From Pelovirga terrestris (lineage in GTDB: Bacteria; Desulfobacterota; Desulfuromonadia; Desulfuromonadales; Geopsychrobacteraceae), in the NCBI RefSeq assembly GCF_014773365.1, contig NZ_JACWUN010000007.1:103273-167272 (forward strand): a stretch of DNA of 64,000 nt, given 5' to 3'. A program made the position numbers and the translations under genes. Positions 16,284 to 26,067 of the stretch are shown here, in pieces (within the stretch, counting starts at the first letter, position 1; every line of letters begins with the position of its first letter). The notes beneath the pieces were generated by a model. That model did not search any database. It was not told the DNA's origin and saw only the letters and a program-made list of their open reading frames with translations.

Positions 16284-19200
16284 ATGGCACGCAGAAAGAA
16301 AACCAGGGAGAATGTGATAGCGACGAAAACATCAAGATGTGCGGCTCGCACCCACCAGGTCCTGCGACCGGACCGGGAAACGGAGTTGCTGCGAACAGAA
16401 CTGTTCAGCATGGAGCAACTCAAACGTCATGCTCTGACAATGGCGGGCCGGCATCGCATTGATCCGTCTCCGGGAGCCGATCGTCTGCTGCCACGCCTGA
16501 CCGACAATGCCCAGGTGTTGCTGGCGGCGTATCAGGTTGTAACCGCCGCTACTCCAGACCAGCGGATGTCACCGGCAGAAGCGTGGCTGCTTGACAATTT
16601 TTATTTGATCGAACAGCAAATCGGCATGGCACGGCGGCATCTGCCCCGTGGCTACAGCCGGCAGCTACCCTGCTTGCTGGAGGACCCCTGCGCCGGTTTT
16701 CCGCGCATCTACGACATCGCATTGCAGCTGATATCGCACATGGATGGCCGTATCGATCAAGACAACACCACCCAGTTTCTTAGCGCTTATCAGCAAGCGA
16801 TGCCATTAACAATCGGTGAATTGTGGGCCTTTCCGATTATGTTGCAGCTGGCATTACTGGAAAATCTCAGTCGTGTCGGTCTTCGGATTGCCCATCGGCG
16901 CGAGGATCTTGATGCGGCCATTACCTGGGCCGATCGCATGCTCACGGCAGCAGAGCGCGATCCGAAACAGCTGATCCGGTTGCTGGCTGAATTTGCCGAT
17001 GCCGATGTGCCGCTCACCGCACCATTCGTTGAGGAATTTTACGCCCGCCTCCAGGCTCAGGGGTCGATGATGGCCTTTGTCCAAACCTGGGTCGAGCAGA
17101 AGCTGCTTGATCAGGGGGTGACGGCAGCCCAGCTGTCAGCTGCCGCCAGCCGCACCGCGGCCGCCAACCAGATTTCGATCGCCAACAGCATCGGCAGCCT
17201 GCGTTTCATCGACGCCATGGATTGGCGTGAGTTTGTCGAGTCGCTCAGTGTCGTCGAACAGACAATGATTGACGATCCGGCAGGCCTATATGCCGCCCAG
17301 GATTTTGCTACCCGCGATCGCTATCGGCACGTCATCGAAGACCTGGCGCGCAGCACTAACTGCAGTGAGCTGGAGATGGCCCGGGCCGCTATCGGTCTGG
17401 CCCAGGCAGCGGCCCGGCAGTCAAATGTCAGCGACCGCACCGCCCATGTCGGTTACTACCTCATTGATCAGGGCCGACCGCTCCTTGAACGGGCCGCCGG
17501 CTGTCGGTTGTCGTGGAAATGCCGGGTCGGCCGGGCAGGCAAGCAGCGCTGCCTTCTTCTCTATCTGAGTTCCATCCTGATGCTCACCCTGCTGGCGACC
17601 ACAGGGGTGTTCGCCACGGGGGGGTTCGCCCTGGGGGACTGGCGAAGCTGGCTGTCGGCATTGCCCCTGATCGTCGGGTCCTCGGCCCTGGCGGCCGCGC
17701 TGGTCAATCTGCTGGTGACCCTCGTGCTGCCACCGCGCACCCTACCACGACTTGATTTTTCCAAAGGGATCCCGGACAACCATCGCACCATGGTCATCGT
17801 TCCCACCCTGATAGGCACAGCGCAGGACATCGACAATTTGCTCGAAGCCCTGGAAATCCGTTATCTCGGCAATCGCGATGCCAATCTCTATTTTGCCCTG
17901 CTGACCGATTTTCACGATGCGTCCGAACAAACACTGCCGCAAGATGACGCATTGCTTGTTTACGCGCGCCGCGCAGTCGAAGCGCTCAACGCAACCTATC
18001 AGGGGGATCGTTCGAGTCTCTTCTACCTGTTCCACCGACCACGGCAGTGGAACCCGATTGAACGGATATGGATGGGCTATGAGCGCAAGCGCGGCAAGCT
18101 CGAGCAGTTCAATGCCCGCCTGCGGGGTGAAGCACAGGACGCTTTCTCGGTGATCATCGGCGATCCAGCCCTATTCGGCTCGATCCGGTACGTTATTACC
18201 CTCGACACCGACACCCAACTGCCGCGCGATGCGGCCCATGCCCTGATCGGCAACCTGGCCCATCCCCTCAATCGACCGGTTTACGATGCCGGTAAGAAAC
18301 GGATTGTCGAAGGCTTTGCGATTCTCCAGCCGCGCGCTTCGATCAGCCTGACCAGTGCCGGCCAATCGCGCTTCACCAAGTTGTTCGTGGGCGATGCAGG
18401 GCTGGACCCCTATACCCGTGAGGTGTCGGATGTCTACCAGGATATTTTCGGCGAAGGGTCATTCATCGGTAAAGGCATTTATGATGTTGACGCTTTTCGA
18501 CAGGCCGTTGATGGGCGCTTTCCGGAGAATCTCGTCCTTAGTCACGACCTGCTGGAGGGGGGCTATGCCCGCTCGGCACTGGTAACCGACGTTGACCTGA
18601 TTGAGGAGCATCCCGCCAGTTATGCCGGCGAGGCCAGCCGTCGCCACCGCTGGATTCGCGGTGATTGGCAGTTGGCCGGCTGGTTATTACCGCAGGTCCC
18701 TGGACCAAAAAGGGCCGATGGTGGCCAGGGACCACGCCAGCCCAACCCCCTGAGCGCATTGTCCGTGTGGAAGCTGTTCGACAACCTGCGCCGCAGCCTG
18801 GTGGCCCCGTCACTGCTGGCGCTGCTGATCGCCGGCTGGCTGCTGGGTCCGGGGTCGACATGGTTCTGGACCCTGCTGGTTGTAACGGTGGTATGCCTGC
18901 CGACCCTGCTGGCCATTGCTATTGAACTGATCCGCAAGCCACCTGACCGGGCCTGGCTGCTGCATCTGAATCTGACCGGCAGGTCTGTGAGTCGTCCGCT
19001 GTTACTGGCTTTGCTGACCCTCATCCTGCTCCCCTACGATACCTTAATCAATCTGGATGCGATCCGGCGTTCGGCGGGCCGCATGCTGTTCACCCGGCGC
19101 GGTTTGTTGCTCTGGCAACTGCCGTCCTATGGTCGGCGGAACAAGCGCCGTACGCCGGTCGATTTTTTCGTCGAAATGTGGGTCGGGCCATTACTGGCAC

Positions 19201-22200
19201 TGCTGCTGGTGACGACACTGGTCTGGCTTGATGTGCCGGTCCAATGGCCGTTTGCTGCACCGCTGCTAATGCTGTGGCTGCTCTCACCCCTGGTCGGCTG
19301 GTGGATCAGCCGACCGCTGACAACGCCGAGCCCTGACCTGAGCGCCGCACAACAGACCTTTTTGCGCGCCTGCGCGCGACGCACCTGGCGTTATTTCGCT
19401 GACTTCGTCGGTCCCGAGGACAACTGGCTGCCGCCGGACAACGTCCAGGAATATCCGGTCGCCGTCATCGCCCGGCGAACCTCACCGACCAACATCGGTA
19501 TGGGCCTGCTGGCCAACCTGAGCGCCTGCGATTTTGGTTTCATCAGCGTTGGCGAATGTCTGCGTTTGACCGAAAACACCTTGGCAACCATGGCCAGGCT
19601 GGAACGCTACCGCGGCCATTTTTACAACTGGTATGACACCCGGACCCTGAAGCCGTTATGGCCGCAATATATCTCTTCGGTGGACAGCGGCAATCTGGTC
19701 GGCAGCCTGCTCACCCTGCAGGCAGGACTGGCCGAGTTGAAGGATCAGCCGGTGTTCTCCAACCAGGTCTTTGTCGGCCTGCAGGACACCCTGGAGATAC
19801 TGGCCGAGCATCTGCCTGCAGTGCCGGCCCCTGAACTGGAGATTAAGATCCGTACGCTCCGCAACAGGCTCGCCACCGCTATCCTGAATACGCCCCCAAC
19901 GCCGGCTGCGGCGCTCGGTTTACTGGATGACATTGAGCGTCTGGGAGCAGAACTGCGGGCCTGGTTAACGATCAAGAAAGAGAGCACGGGCGAACTCACC
20001 TCCTGGGCGCAGAACTTCGAACGACAAGCCCGTGACCTGCGTACCGAAGTGGGCTCTTTGGTGCCTGAGGCACAGCGCTTCAATACCATCCCGAGGCTCT
20101 CGGAACTGGCAAACGGCGGACCTGCCGGGAGCGGGGGCACGTCGCCGGCCGCCGCCAAACGGCTCAAAGTCATCGACGATCTGGTCCAACGTTGCGGCGA
20201 CCTGGCGGCGATGGAATTCGACTTTCTCTACAACAGCCCGCGGGGCCTGCTCAGCATCGGCTACGATGTCGGCGAACACCGCCGTGATCCGGCCTGTTAC
20301 GATCTCCTGGCCTCCGAAGCACGCCTGGCCAGTTTTCTGCTCATCGCCGCCGGGCAGGTTCCCCAGAAGCATTGGTTCTCCCTTGGCCGGATGCTGACCA
20401 GTCAGGGCAGCAATGTCAGTCTGATTTCCTGGAGCGGTTCGATGTTCGAGTACCTGATGCCCCAGTTGATCATGCCGAGTTACCCCAGCACCTTGCTGGA
20501 GCAGACCTGCAAAGCCGCGGTAGCGCGCCAGATCGAATACGGTCGACAACGCTCTGTTCCCTGGGGCATTTCCGAGTCGTGCTATAACCTCACCGACATG
20601 CACCAGATCTATCAGTATCGCGCTTTTGGCGTACCGGGGCTCGGTTTCAAGCGCGGACTGGGCGAGGATCTGGTCATCGCTCCCTACGCCAGCGCCCTGG
20701 CGTTGACGGTGTTGCCGCAGGACGCCTGCCACAACCTGCAGACCCTGGCCAGTCATGGCTTTCAGGGCGGCTATGGGTTCTTTGAGGCGATCGATTACAC
20801 CCCATCGCGGGTGCCGCGCGGGAAAAACCACGTCATTGTGCGCACCTTCATGTCTCATCATCTGGGGATGAGCCTGTTGGCCTTTGCCCATGTCCTGCAG
20901 GGGCAACCGATGCAGCGCCGCTTCATGTCTGACCCCAGCTTAAAAGCAACCGAACTGCTGCTCCAGGAACGAATTCCCAAACAGGTGACGACGCTGCACC
21001 CCCACGCCGCTGAAGTGAGCGCCACCGCCCATCCGGTCACAGAAACCGGTGATATCATGCGCGTCTTTACCAATCTGGACACGCCGACCCCGGAGATCCA
21101 TCTGTTGTCCAATGGGAACTACCATGTCATGGCGACCCATGTCGGCGGTGGCTACAGTCGCTGGCGCAATCTGGCCGTTACCCGCTGGCGCGAAGATGCC
21201 ACCTGCGATGGCTGGGGATCCTTTATTTACCTGCGCGACTGCGATACGGGGCGCTACTGGTCCAGTGCCTATCAACCAACGCGGCGCAGGGCCGACCATT
21301 ATGAGGCGATCTTTGTCCAGGGGCGGGCTGAATACCGGCGCCGCGACCTGGGGATTGACACCCACACCGAAATCGCTGTCTCTCCTGAGGATGATGTCGA
21401 GATTCGCCGCGTCACCCTCACCAACCAGTCGTCGCGGCTTCGCCATATCGAGCTGACCAGTTATGCTGAGATTGTGTTGGCTCCACTGAACTCCGACCTG
21501 GCCCATCGCACCTTCAGCAATCTGTTTGTGCAAACCGAAATCCTGCCTGAACGTCAGGCGATCCTTTGCACCCGCCGCGCCCGTACACCGGGAGAGCAGA
21601 CCCCCTGGATGTTCCACCTGCTGTCGGCACCGGGAGCCGTTAGCGACGAGCCCTCTTTTGAAACCGATCGCTCTAAGTTTGTCGGGCGCGGACGAACCAC
21701 GGCTAACCCGCTGGCCGTTGCCGGCCAAGAGCGCCGTTCACGGCTGTCAAATACGGCGGGTCCGGTCCTCGACCCGATCGTCGCAATCCGTCGCACCCTG
21801 ACCCTGGCCCCTGACGAATCAGTCACCGTGCAGATCATCTCCGGGGTCGCAGACACGCGTGAGACCGCCCTGGCGTTGCTGGATGAGTATTGTGATCGTC
21901 ACTTTGTTGAGCGCGCCTTTGAGATGGCCTGGTTTCAGAGCCAGGAAGTGCTACGCCGGCTGGGGGTCAGCGAAGCCGAGGCTCAGCGCTATGGCCGACT
22001 GGCGACCTCGATCGTCTTCAGCAATGCCTTGCGCCGCGCCCCGGCGGAGGTTATTGCCCGCAATCGCTTGGGCCAGTCAGGACTGTGGCGTTTTGCCATC
22101 TCCGGCGACCTGCCGATCATCCTGCTCATCATCGGCGACCTAAGCCGGATCGACCTGGTCAAACAGGTGCTGCAAGCCCACGCCTATTGGCGGATGAAAG

Positions 22201-24926
22201 GACTGGCGGCCGATCTGGTGATTGTCAATGAAGATTTTTCCACCTACCGGGCGGAACTGCAAGACCAGATCATGAGGATGATCAATACCGGTGCTGAGGC
22301 TCAGATGCTGAATCAACCGGGCGGGATCTTCGTGCGCAGCGCCGAGGAACTCTCGGAGGACGAGCGGGTGTTGCTGCAGACGGTCGCTCGGGTGGTCTAC
22401 CGCGACAGCGTCCCCACCCTGATCGAGCAGGTAGAACGACGCCTTTCGCCGGATCGGCAGTCAGATCGTCTGGAACCGGTGCAGCAACCAGTGGCGGAGC
22501 AGATTCAACCCCTGTTGCCCCGTGAGCGCATTTTCAGCAACGGTCTGGGCGGGTTCACCCCCGATGGGCACGAGTATGTCGTTACCCTTGAGCCGGGGCA
22601 GAACACCCCGGCACCGTGGGCCAACGTCATCGCCAGCCCGCATATCGGCACCGTGGTCAGCGAGTGCGGCAGCGCCTACACCTGGGTCGACAATGCCCAC
22701 GAGTTCCGCCTGACTAACTGGCACAACGATCCCTTAAGCGACACCAGCGGCGAGGCCCTCTATATTCGCGACGACGCGACCGGGGCCTTCTGGTCACCGA
22801 CGCAGCTCCCCACTCCCGGGCGCAACGGCTATGTCTGCCGCCACGGTTTTGGCTACAGTGTGTTCGAACATCTCGAGGCCGGTATCGCCTCGGAACTGTT
22901 CACCTACGTCGCCATGGATGCACCGGTCAAGTTCCTGGTCATCAAGTTACGCAACCAGTCGCGACGCCCGCGCAGCTTGTCGTTGACCGGCTATTGGGAA
23001 CTGGTGCTCGGTGAATGGCGTCACGCCAACCTGATGCACATCGTCACCGAAATTGATCCCCACAGCGGGGCGCTGTTGGCCCGCAACGCCTATGGCCGCG
23101 AATGTGCCAATCGGGTCGTTTTTGCCCAGGTCAGCGAGCCGGAGCGCAGGGTGAGTGGCAACCGCAGCGAGTTCATCGGCCGCAACGGCTCACTGTCCAG
23201 TCCGGCAGCGATGGAACGCCGGCGCTTGTCGAACCGAACCGGTGCAGGGCTCGATCCGTGCGCCGCGGTGCAAACCCGGATGACGCTGGCCGAAGGGCAA
23301 GAGCGCGAAATCGTGTTCATCTTTGGCGCCGCAGCCAATGTCGACCAGGCTCGCCAACTGATCCGGCAATTCAGCGGCACGGGCGGCGCCCGGTTGGCGC
23401 TGGAGGCAGTATGGGAGCACTGGAATCACACTCTGGGCGCGGTCCAGGTCGAGACACCTGACCCGGCGCTGGATGTGATCACCAACGGCTGGCTGGTGTA
23501 CCAGACCATCTCCTGCCGACTCTGGGCGCGCAGCGGCTATTACCAGTCCGGCGGCGCCTACGGCTTTCGCGATCAACTACAGGACACCATGGCCCTGCTT
23601 CATACCACTCCCCGGCTGGCCCGCGAACAATTGTTGCTGTGCGCCTCACGCCAGTTCCCCCAGGGAGACGTGCAACATTGGTGGCACCCACCAAACGGCC
23701 AAGGGGTGCGCACCCATTTCTCCGATGACTATCTGTGGCTCCCTTATGCCACCTGTCGCTACGTACAGACGACCGGCGATACCGGCATCCTCGACGAGGT
23801 CGTCCCGTTCCTTGAAGGTCGGCTGCTGGGTCCCGAAGAAGAGGCCTACTACGACCAGCCGCAACGGTCAAGCGAGGTGGCCACCCTCTATGAACATTGT
23901 GCGCGCGCCATCAACCACGGCTTACGCTTTGGCGAGCATCAATTACCACTGATGGGTTGTGGCGACTGGAATGACGGGATGAATCTGGTCGGCCATCAGG
24001 GCAAGGGCGAGAGCGTGTGGCTGGCGTGGTTCCTGTACGAGAACCTGAACCTGTTTACCACTCTGGCGCGGGCCCACAATGACCCGGATTTTGCCGACCT
24101 CTGCAGCGAGCAGGCAGCGCAGCTGCGCAGCAGCATCGAAACCCATGCCTGGGATGGGGCCTGGTACCGACGCGCCTGGTTTGACGACGGCACCCCGTTA
24201 GGATCCTCCCACAACGACGAATGTCAGATCGATTCGATCAGCCAGAGTTGGGCGGTCCTCTCCGGCGGCGGCGATCCCGGCCGCGCCCGCCAGGCGATGG
24301 CGGCCCTGGACCAGAGGCTGGTGCGGCGCGATGCGCAGCTCATTCAACTGCTCACCCCCCCCTTCGATCAATCCGCCTTGGAACCGGGCTACATCAAAGG
24401 TTATGTCCCCGGGGTACGCGAAAACGGCGGTCAATATACCCATGCTGCCATCTGGGCGACGATGGCATTTGCCCTGCTGGGCGACCGTCAACGCGCCTGG
24501 GAATTATACGCCATGCTCAATCCCGTCAACCATGGCAGCGACCTCCAGGCGATGAAACGTTACCAGGTCGAGCCCTACGTCATGTGCGCCGACATTTACG
24601 CTGTCCCCCCCCACACCGGGCGCGGCGGCTGGACCTGGTACACCGGAGCCTCGGGCTGGATGTATCGACTGACCCTGGAAACCCTGATCGGTCTGCAGCT
24701 GGAGGTGAACCGGTTGCGGATTACCCCCTGCATCCCGGCTCACTGGCCGGCGTACAGCGTCCGCTACCGCTATCGTGAGACCATGTACCATCTCACGATC
24801 AGTAATGCTGATGACACGACGTCGCTGTTGCAACGCATCACTCTCGACGGGGTTGTCATCGAGGGCACGACAATCCCGCTGGTGGATGATCGTCGCAACC
24901 ATCAGGTTGAGGTGGTTTTGGGCTAA
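16284..24926 (+). CDS. ndvB: Cyclic beta-1,2-glucan synthase (GT84-GH94)
   Basis: A giant 2880-residue inner-membrane enzyme that starts, elongates and cyclises beta-1,2-glucans from UDP-glucose, giving periplasmic osmoregulated glucans. Order: N-terminal helical region (1-420); membrane helices (~423-480); GT84 transferase (~500-800) with TLDTDTQLPRD around residue 638 and RRHRWIRGDWQ near 786; further membrane helices (~838-1005). A glycoamylase-like domain (~1300-1540: GYDVGEHRRDPACYDLL, SGSMFEYLMPQL) follows, then two beta-sandwich modules and a GH94 phosphorylase-type domain (~2370-2850). That last domain has GGAYGFRDQLQDTM and the catalytic-acid motif GCGDWNDGMN (D about 2561). No frameshift was seen. 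The length equals NdvB/ChvB proteins of rhizobia. The start ATG at 16284 is the first in frame; its ribosome site is weak. Confidence 0.95.
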   Translation: MARRKKTRENVIATKTSRCAARTHQVLRPDRETELLRTELFSMEQLKRHALTMAGRHRIDPSPGADRLLPRLTDNAQVLLAAYQVVTAATPDQRMSPAEAWLLDNFYLIEQQIGMARRHLPRGYSRQLPCLLEDPCAGFPRIYDIALQLISHMDGRIDQDNTTQFLSAYQQAMPLTIGELWAFPIMLQLALLENLSRVGLRIAHRREDLDAAITWADRMLTAAERDPKQLIRLLAEFADADVPLTAPFVEEFYARLQAQGSMMAFVQTWVEQKLLDQGVTAAQLSAAASRTAAANQISIANSIGSLRFIDAMDWREFVESLSVVEQTMIDDPAGLYAAQDFATRDRYRHVIEDLARSTNCSELEMARAAIGLAQAAARQSNVSDRTAHVGYYLIDQGRPLLERAAGCRLSWKCRVGRAGKQRCLLLYLSSILMLTLLATTGVFATGGFALGDWRSWLSALPLIVGSSALAAALVNLLVTLVLPPRTLPRLDFSKGIPDNHRTMVIVPTLIGTAQDIDNLLEALEIRYLGNRDANLYFALLTDFHDASEQTLPQDDALLVYARRAVEALNATYQGDRSSLFYLFHRPRQWNPIERIWMGYERKRGKLEQFNARLRGEAQDAFSVIIGDPALFGSIRYVITLDTDTQLPRDAAHALIGNLAHPLNRPVYDAGKKRIVEGFAILQPRASISLTSAGQSRFTKLFVGDAGLDPYTREVSDVYQDIFGEGSFIGKGIYDVDAFRQAVDGRFPENLVLSHDLLEGGYARSALVTDVDLIEEHPASYAGEASRRHRWIRGDWQLAGWLLPQVPGPKRADGGQGPRQPNPLSALSVWKLFDNLRRSLVAPSLLALLIAGWLLGPGSTWFWTLLVVTVVCLPTLLAIAIELIRKPPDRAWLLHLNLTGRSVSRPLLLALLTLILLPYDTLINLDAIRRSAGRMLFTRRGLLLWQLPSYGRRNKRRTPVDFFVEMWVGPLLALLLVTTLVWLDVPVQWPFAAPLLMLWLLSPLVGWWISRPLTTPSPDLSAAQQTFLRACARRTWRYFADFVGPEDNWLPPDNVQEYPVAVIARRTSPTNIGMGLLANLSACDFGFISVGECLRLTENTLATMARLERYRGHFYNWYDTRTLKPLWPQYISSVDSGNLVGSLLTLQAGLAELKDQPVFSNQVFVGLQDTLEILAEHLPAVPAPELEIKIRTLRNRLATAILNTPPTPAAALGLLDDIERLGAELRAWLTIKKESTGELTSWAQNFERQARDLRTEVGSLVPEAQRFNTIPRLSELANGGPAGSGGTSPAAAKRLKVIDDLVQRCGDLAAMEFDFLYNSPRGLLSIGYDVGEHRRDPACYDLLASEARLASFLLIAAGQVPQKHWFSLGRMLTSQGSNVSLISWSGSMFEYLMPQLIMPSYPSTLLEQTCKAAVARQIEYGRQRSVPWGISESCYNLTDMHQIYQYRAFGVPGLGFKRGLGEDLVIAPYASALALTVLPQDACHNLQTLASHGFQGGYGFFEAIDYTPSRVPRGKNHVIVRTFMSHHLGMSLLAFAHVLQGQPMQRRFMSDPSLKATELLLQERIPKQVTTLHPHAAEVSATAHPVTETGDIMRVFTNLDTPTPEIHLLSNGNYHVMATHVGGGYSRWRNLAVTRWREDATCDGWGSFIYLRDCDTGRYWSSAYQPTRRRADHYEAIFVQGRAEYRRRDLGIDTHTEIAVSPEDDVEIRRVTLTNQSSRLRHIELTSYAEIVLAPLNSDLAHRTFSNLFVQTEILPERQAILCTRRARTPGEQTPWMFHLLSAPGAVSDEPSFETDRSKFVGRGRTTANPLAVAGQERRSRLSNTAGPVLDPIVAIRRTLTLAPDESVTVQIISGVADTRETALALLDEYCDRHFVERAFEMAWFQSQEVLRRLGVSEAEAQRYGRLATSIVFSNALRRAPAEVIARNRLGQSGLWRFAISGDLPIILLIIGDLSRIDLVKQVLQAHAYWRMKGLAADLVIVNEDFSTYRAELQDQIMRMINTGAEAQMLNQPGGIFVRSAEELSEDERVLLQTVARVVYRDSVPTLIEQVERRLSPDRQSDRLEPVQQPVAEQIQPLLPRERIFSNGLGGFTPDGHEYVVTLEPGQNTPAPWANVIASPHIGTVVSECGSAYTWVDNAHEFRLTNWHNDPLSDTSGEALYIRDDATGAFWSPTQLPTPGRNGYVCRHGFGYSVFEHLEAGIASELFTYVAMDAPVKFLVIKLRNQSRRPRSLSLTGYWELVLGEWRHANLMHIVTEIDPHSGALLARNAYGRECANRVVFAQVSEPERRVSGNRSEFIGRNGSLSSPAAMERRRLSNRTGAGLDPCAAVQTRMTLAEGQEREIVFIFGAAANVDQARQLIRQFSGTGGARLALEAVWEHWNHTLGAVQVETPDPALDVITNGWLVYQTISCRLWARSGYYQSGGAYGFRDQLQDTMALLHTTPRLAREQLLLCASRQFPQGDVQHWWHPPNGQGVRTHFSDDYLWLPYATCRYVQTTGDTGILDEVVPFLEGRLLGPEEEAYYDQPQRSSEVATLYEHCARAINHGLRFGEHQLPLMGCGDWNDGMNLVGHQGKGESVWLAWFLYENLNLFTTLARAHNDPDFADLCSEQAAQLRSSIETHAWDGAWYRRAWFDDGTPLGSSHNDECQIDSISQSWAVLSGGGDPGRARQAMAALDQRLVRRDAQLIQLLTPPFDQSALEPGYIKGYVPGVRENGGQYTHAAIWATMAFALLGDRQRAWELYAMLNPVNHGSDLQAMKRYQVEPYVMCADIYAVPPHTGRGGWTWYTGASGWMYRLTLETLIGLQLEVNRLRITPCIPAHWPAYSVRYRYRETMYHLTISNADDTTSLLQRITLDGVVIEGTTIPLVDDRRNHQVEVVLG

Positions 24927-24957
24927 GACTGAACGTGTGCGGCTCACTTTGGAGGGT

Positions 24958-25149
24958 CAAATGAACGGAAAAAAATCGCCACGGGGTCCAAAGAATTTGC
25001 CGAGAGCTTCATCGACACCGAACGGGAACCCCTGATCGTCCTCGATAACGACTTGCGCGTGATCGCACGCCAGCCGCTCCTGCTACGAGGTGCTCAAGGT
25101 GAAACCGGCGGCGACCCTGTTTGCGGAGATCTTTGACCAGCATCAATAG
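24958..25149 (+). pseudogene. PAS-sensor gene fragment, frameshifted
   Basis: The strand reads KEFAESFIDTEREPLIVLDN then DLRVI in one frame, and after a shift near 25058 continues SCYEVLKVKPAATLFAEIFD-QHQ-stop in another. Together these match the start of a PAS domain as found in CheR-linked histidine kinases (REPLLVLD-x-DLRV-x-x-AN-x-SFY-x-x-F-x-V). The rest of the gene is missing. Likely debris of a sensor lost after the glucan synthase gene. Confidence 0.65.
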
Positions 25150-25164
25150 ATGCGTCTGCAACTT

Positions 25165-25180
25165 CCGCCATATCTGACAG
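25165..25180 (+). promoter_or_regulatory. Candidate activator-binding dyad
   Basis: CCGCCA-tatc-TGACAG, with the same half-sites as the dyad at 30575. It lies 127 bp upstream of the promoter at 25292. An extra TGACGG follows at 25193, spaced 18 bases from TGACAG exactly as at 30585/30603. Confidence 0.65.
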
Positions 25181-25291
25181 CTCTACTAACTATGACGGTG
25201 GCGTCCGCCGGGCTCACCAACAACTCTCCTCTGATCTCTTTTTTTCTTATCAATTTCAGGTTGTTGCGAAGCCTATGAGGTTGGTCAGCAT

Positions 25292-25306
25292 GGGCATGCT
25301 TGTTGC
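25292..25306 (+). promoter_or_regulatory. Sigma-54-type promoter of the DUF3309 gene
   Basis: GGGCATG-cttg-TTGC with exact -24/-12 spacing; expected start near 25318, 34 nt before the ATG at 25352. Confidence 0.65.
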
Positions 25307-25351
25307 TCATTAAAGCTCTGCATCCACACCAACCATCTAGGGAGAGACATC

Positions 25352-25510
25352 ATGGGAATAGGAACAATTTTATTGATCATACTGGTTTTACTGCTGATCG
25401 GTGCCTTGCCAACCTGGGGTTACAGCAGAAGTTGGGGAGCCATTCCCAGTGGCGGCATTGGATTGGTGCTGTTAATTGTGATTATCCTGGTGGTCAGCGG
25501 ACGAATCTAA
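25352..25510 (+). CDS. DUF3309 family small membrane protein
   Basis: A 52-residue peptide, MGIGTILLIILVLLLIGALP then TWGYSRSWGAIPSGGIGLVL and a second helix ending SGRI. The two helices with the W-x-x-SRSWGYxPSGG-type loop are the hallmark of DUF3309, a family of unknown function frequent in stress-related islands. GGGAGA precedes the ATG. It follows a sigma-54-type promoter and may be co-transcribed with the SOD-like and CheB genes after it, although a strong hairpin (25568-25617) intervenes. Confidence 0.9.
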   Translation: MGIGTILLIILVLLLIGALPTWGYSRSWGAIPSGGIGLVLLIVIILVVSGRI

Positions 25511-25526
25511 AATGATCATGAAGTAG

Positions 25527-25630
25527 TCGAAATCGAAATCGGGATCGCTATCGCTATCGCTATCGAAATCGGGATCGAAATCGTAGCTTTCTCTTCAGCC
25601 ACGATTTCGATCCCGATAATGATTTCGATT
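25527..25630. repeat. ATCGNN hexamer tract forming a long hairpin
   Basis: Hexamers GAAATC, GGGATC and GCTATC alternate in phase from 25527 to about 25583 (GCTATC three times in a row). The last 16 bases, ATCGGGATCGAAATCG (25568-25583), pair perfectly with CGATTTCGATCCCGAT (25602-25617) around an 18-base loop. Low-complexity, noncoding; sits between DUF3309 and the SOD-like gene. Confidence 0.85.
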
Positions 25631-25710
25631 TGGATGAAGTACAGCCATACGCGAATTCCGCGCGGAGCATAAAAACCAACACCAAAAAGAACCAGATGGA
25701 GACAGCCAAA

Positions 25711-25965
25711 ATGTACCAACTACCGAAGCTCAAATATGACTACGATGCGCCGGCACCGGTGATATCAGAAGACCTCTTACGGCTGCACCACGACAAACGC
25801 CACGCGGCTTACGTCAATGGCGCGAACACCATCCTCCAGATGATGAATAAGTCCCGGGAAGACCAGGCCGACGTTGACACCAGGGCGACCTTCCAGGAAC
25901 TTTCCTTTCATATCGGCGGGCACCTGCTGCATTCGCTGCTCTGGGAACATCAACAAACGGCGTGA
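25711..25965 (+). CDS. Fe/Mn superoxide dismutase N-terminal domain only
   Basis: An 84-residue protein beginning MYQLPKLKYDYDAPAPVISE, with LLRLHHDKRHAAYVNGANTI and ELSFHIGGHLLHSLLWEH, the two helices of the SOD N-terminal hairpin. The first two metal ligands (His in RLHHDK, His in GGHLLH) are present. The C-terminal alpha/beta domain with the Asp and His ligands (DVWEHAYY-type motif) is absent; none of the three frames downstream of the stop restores it. A dimerising or metal-binding role is possible, but dismutase activity is not expected. The ATG at 25711 is the best start, with GGAGAC ten bases upstream. It could be a degraded gene, yet codons up to the stop look intact. Confidence 0.75.
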   Translation: MYQLPKLKYDYDAPAPVISEDLLRLHHDKRHAAYVNGANTILQMMNKSREDQADVDTRATFQELSFHIGGHLLHSLLWEHQQTA

Positions 25966-26067
25966 AGATCTTCTCAGGCAATAATTTCAGGAATCAGATC
26001 ACCAAAACACGCCCGAGGCAGTCCCAGCTTGCGCAAAAGACCCCCTTGTCCGACGGAGTAGAGGTAA

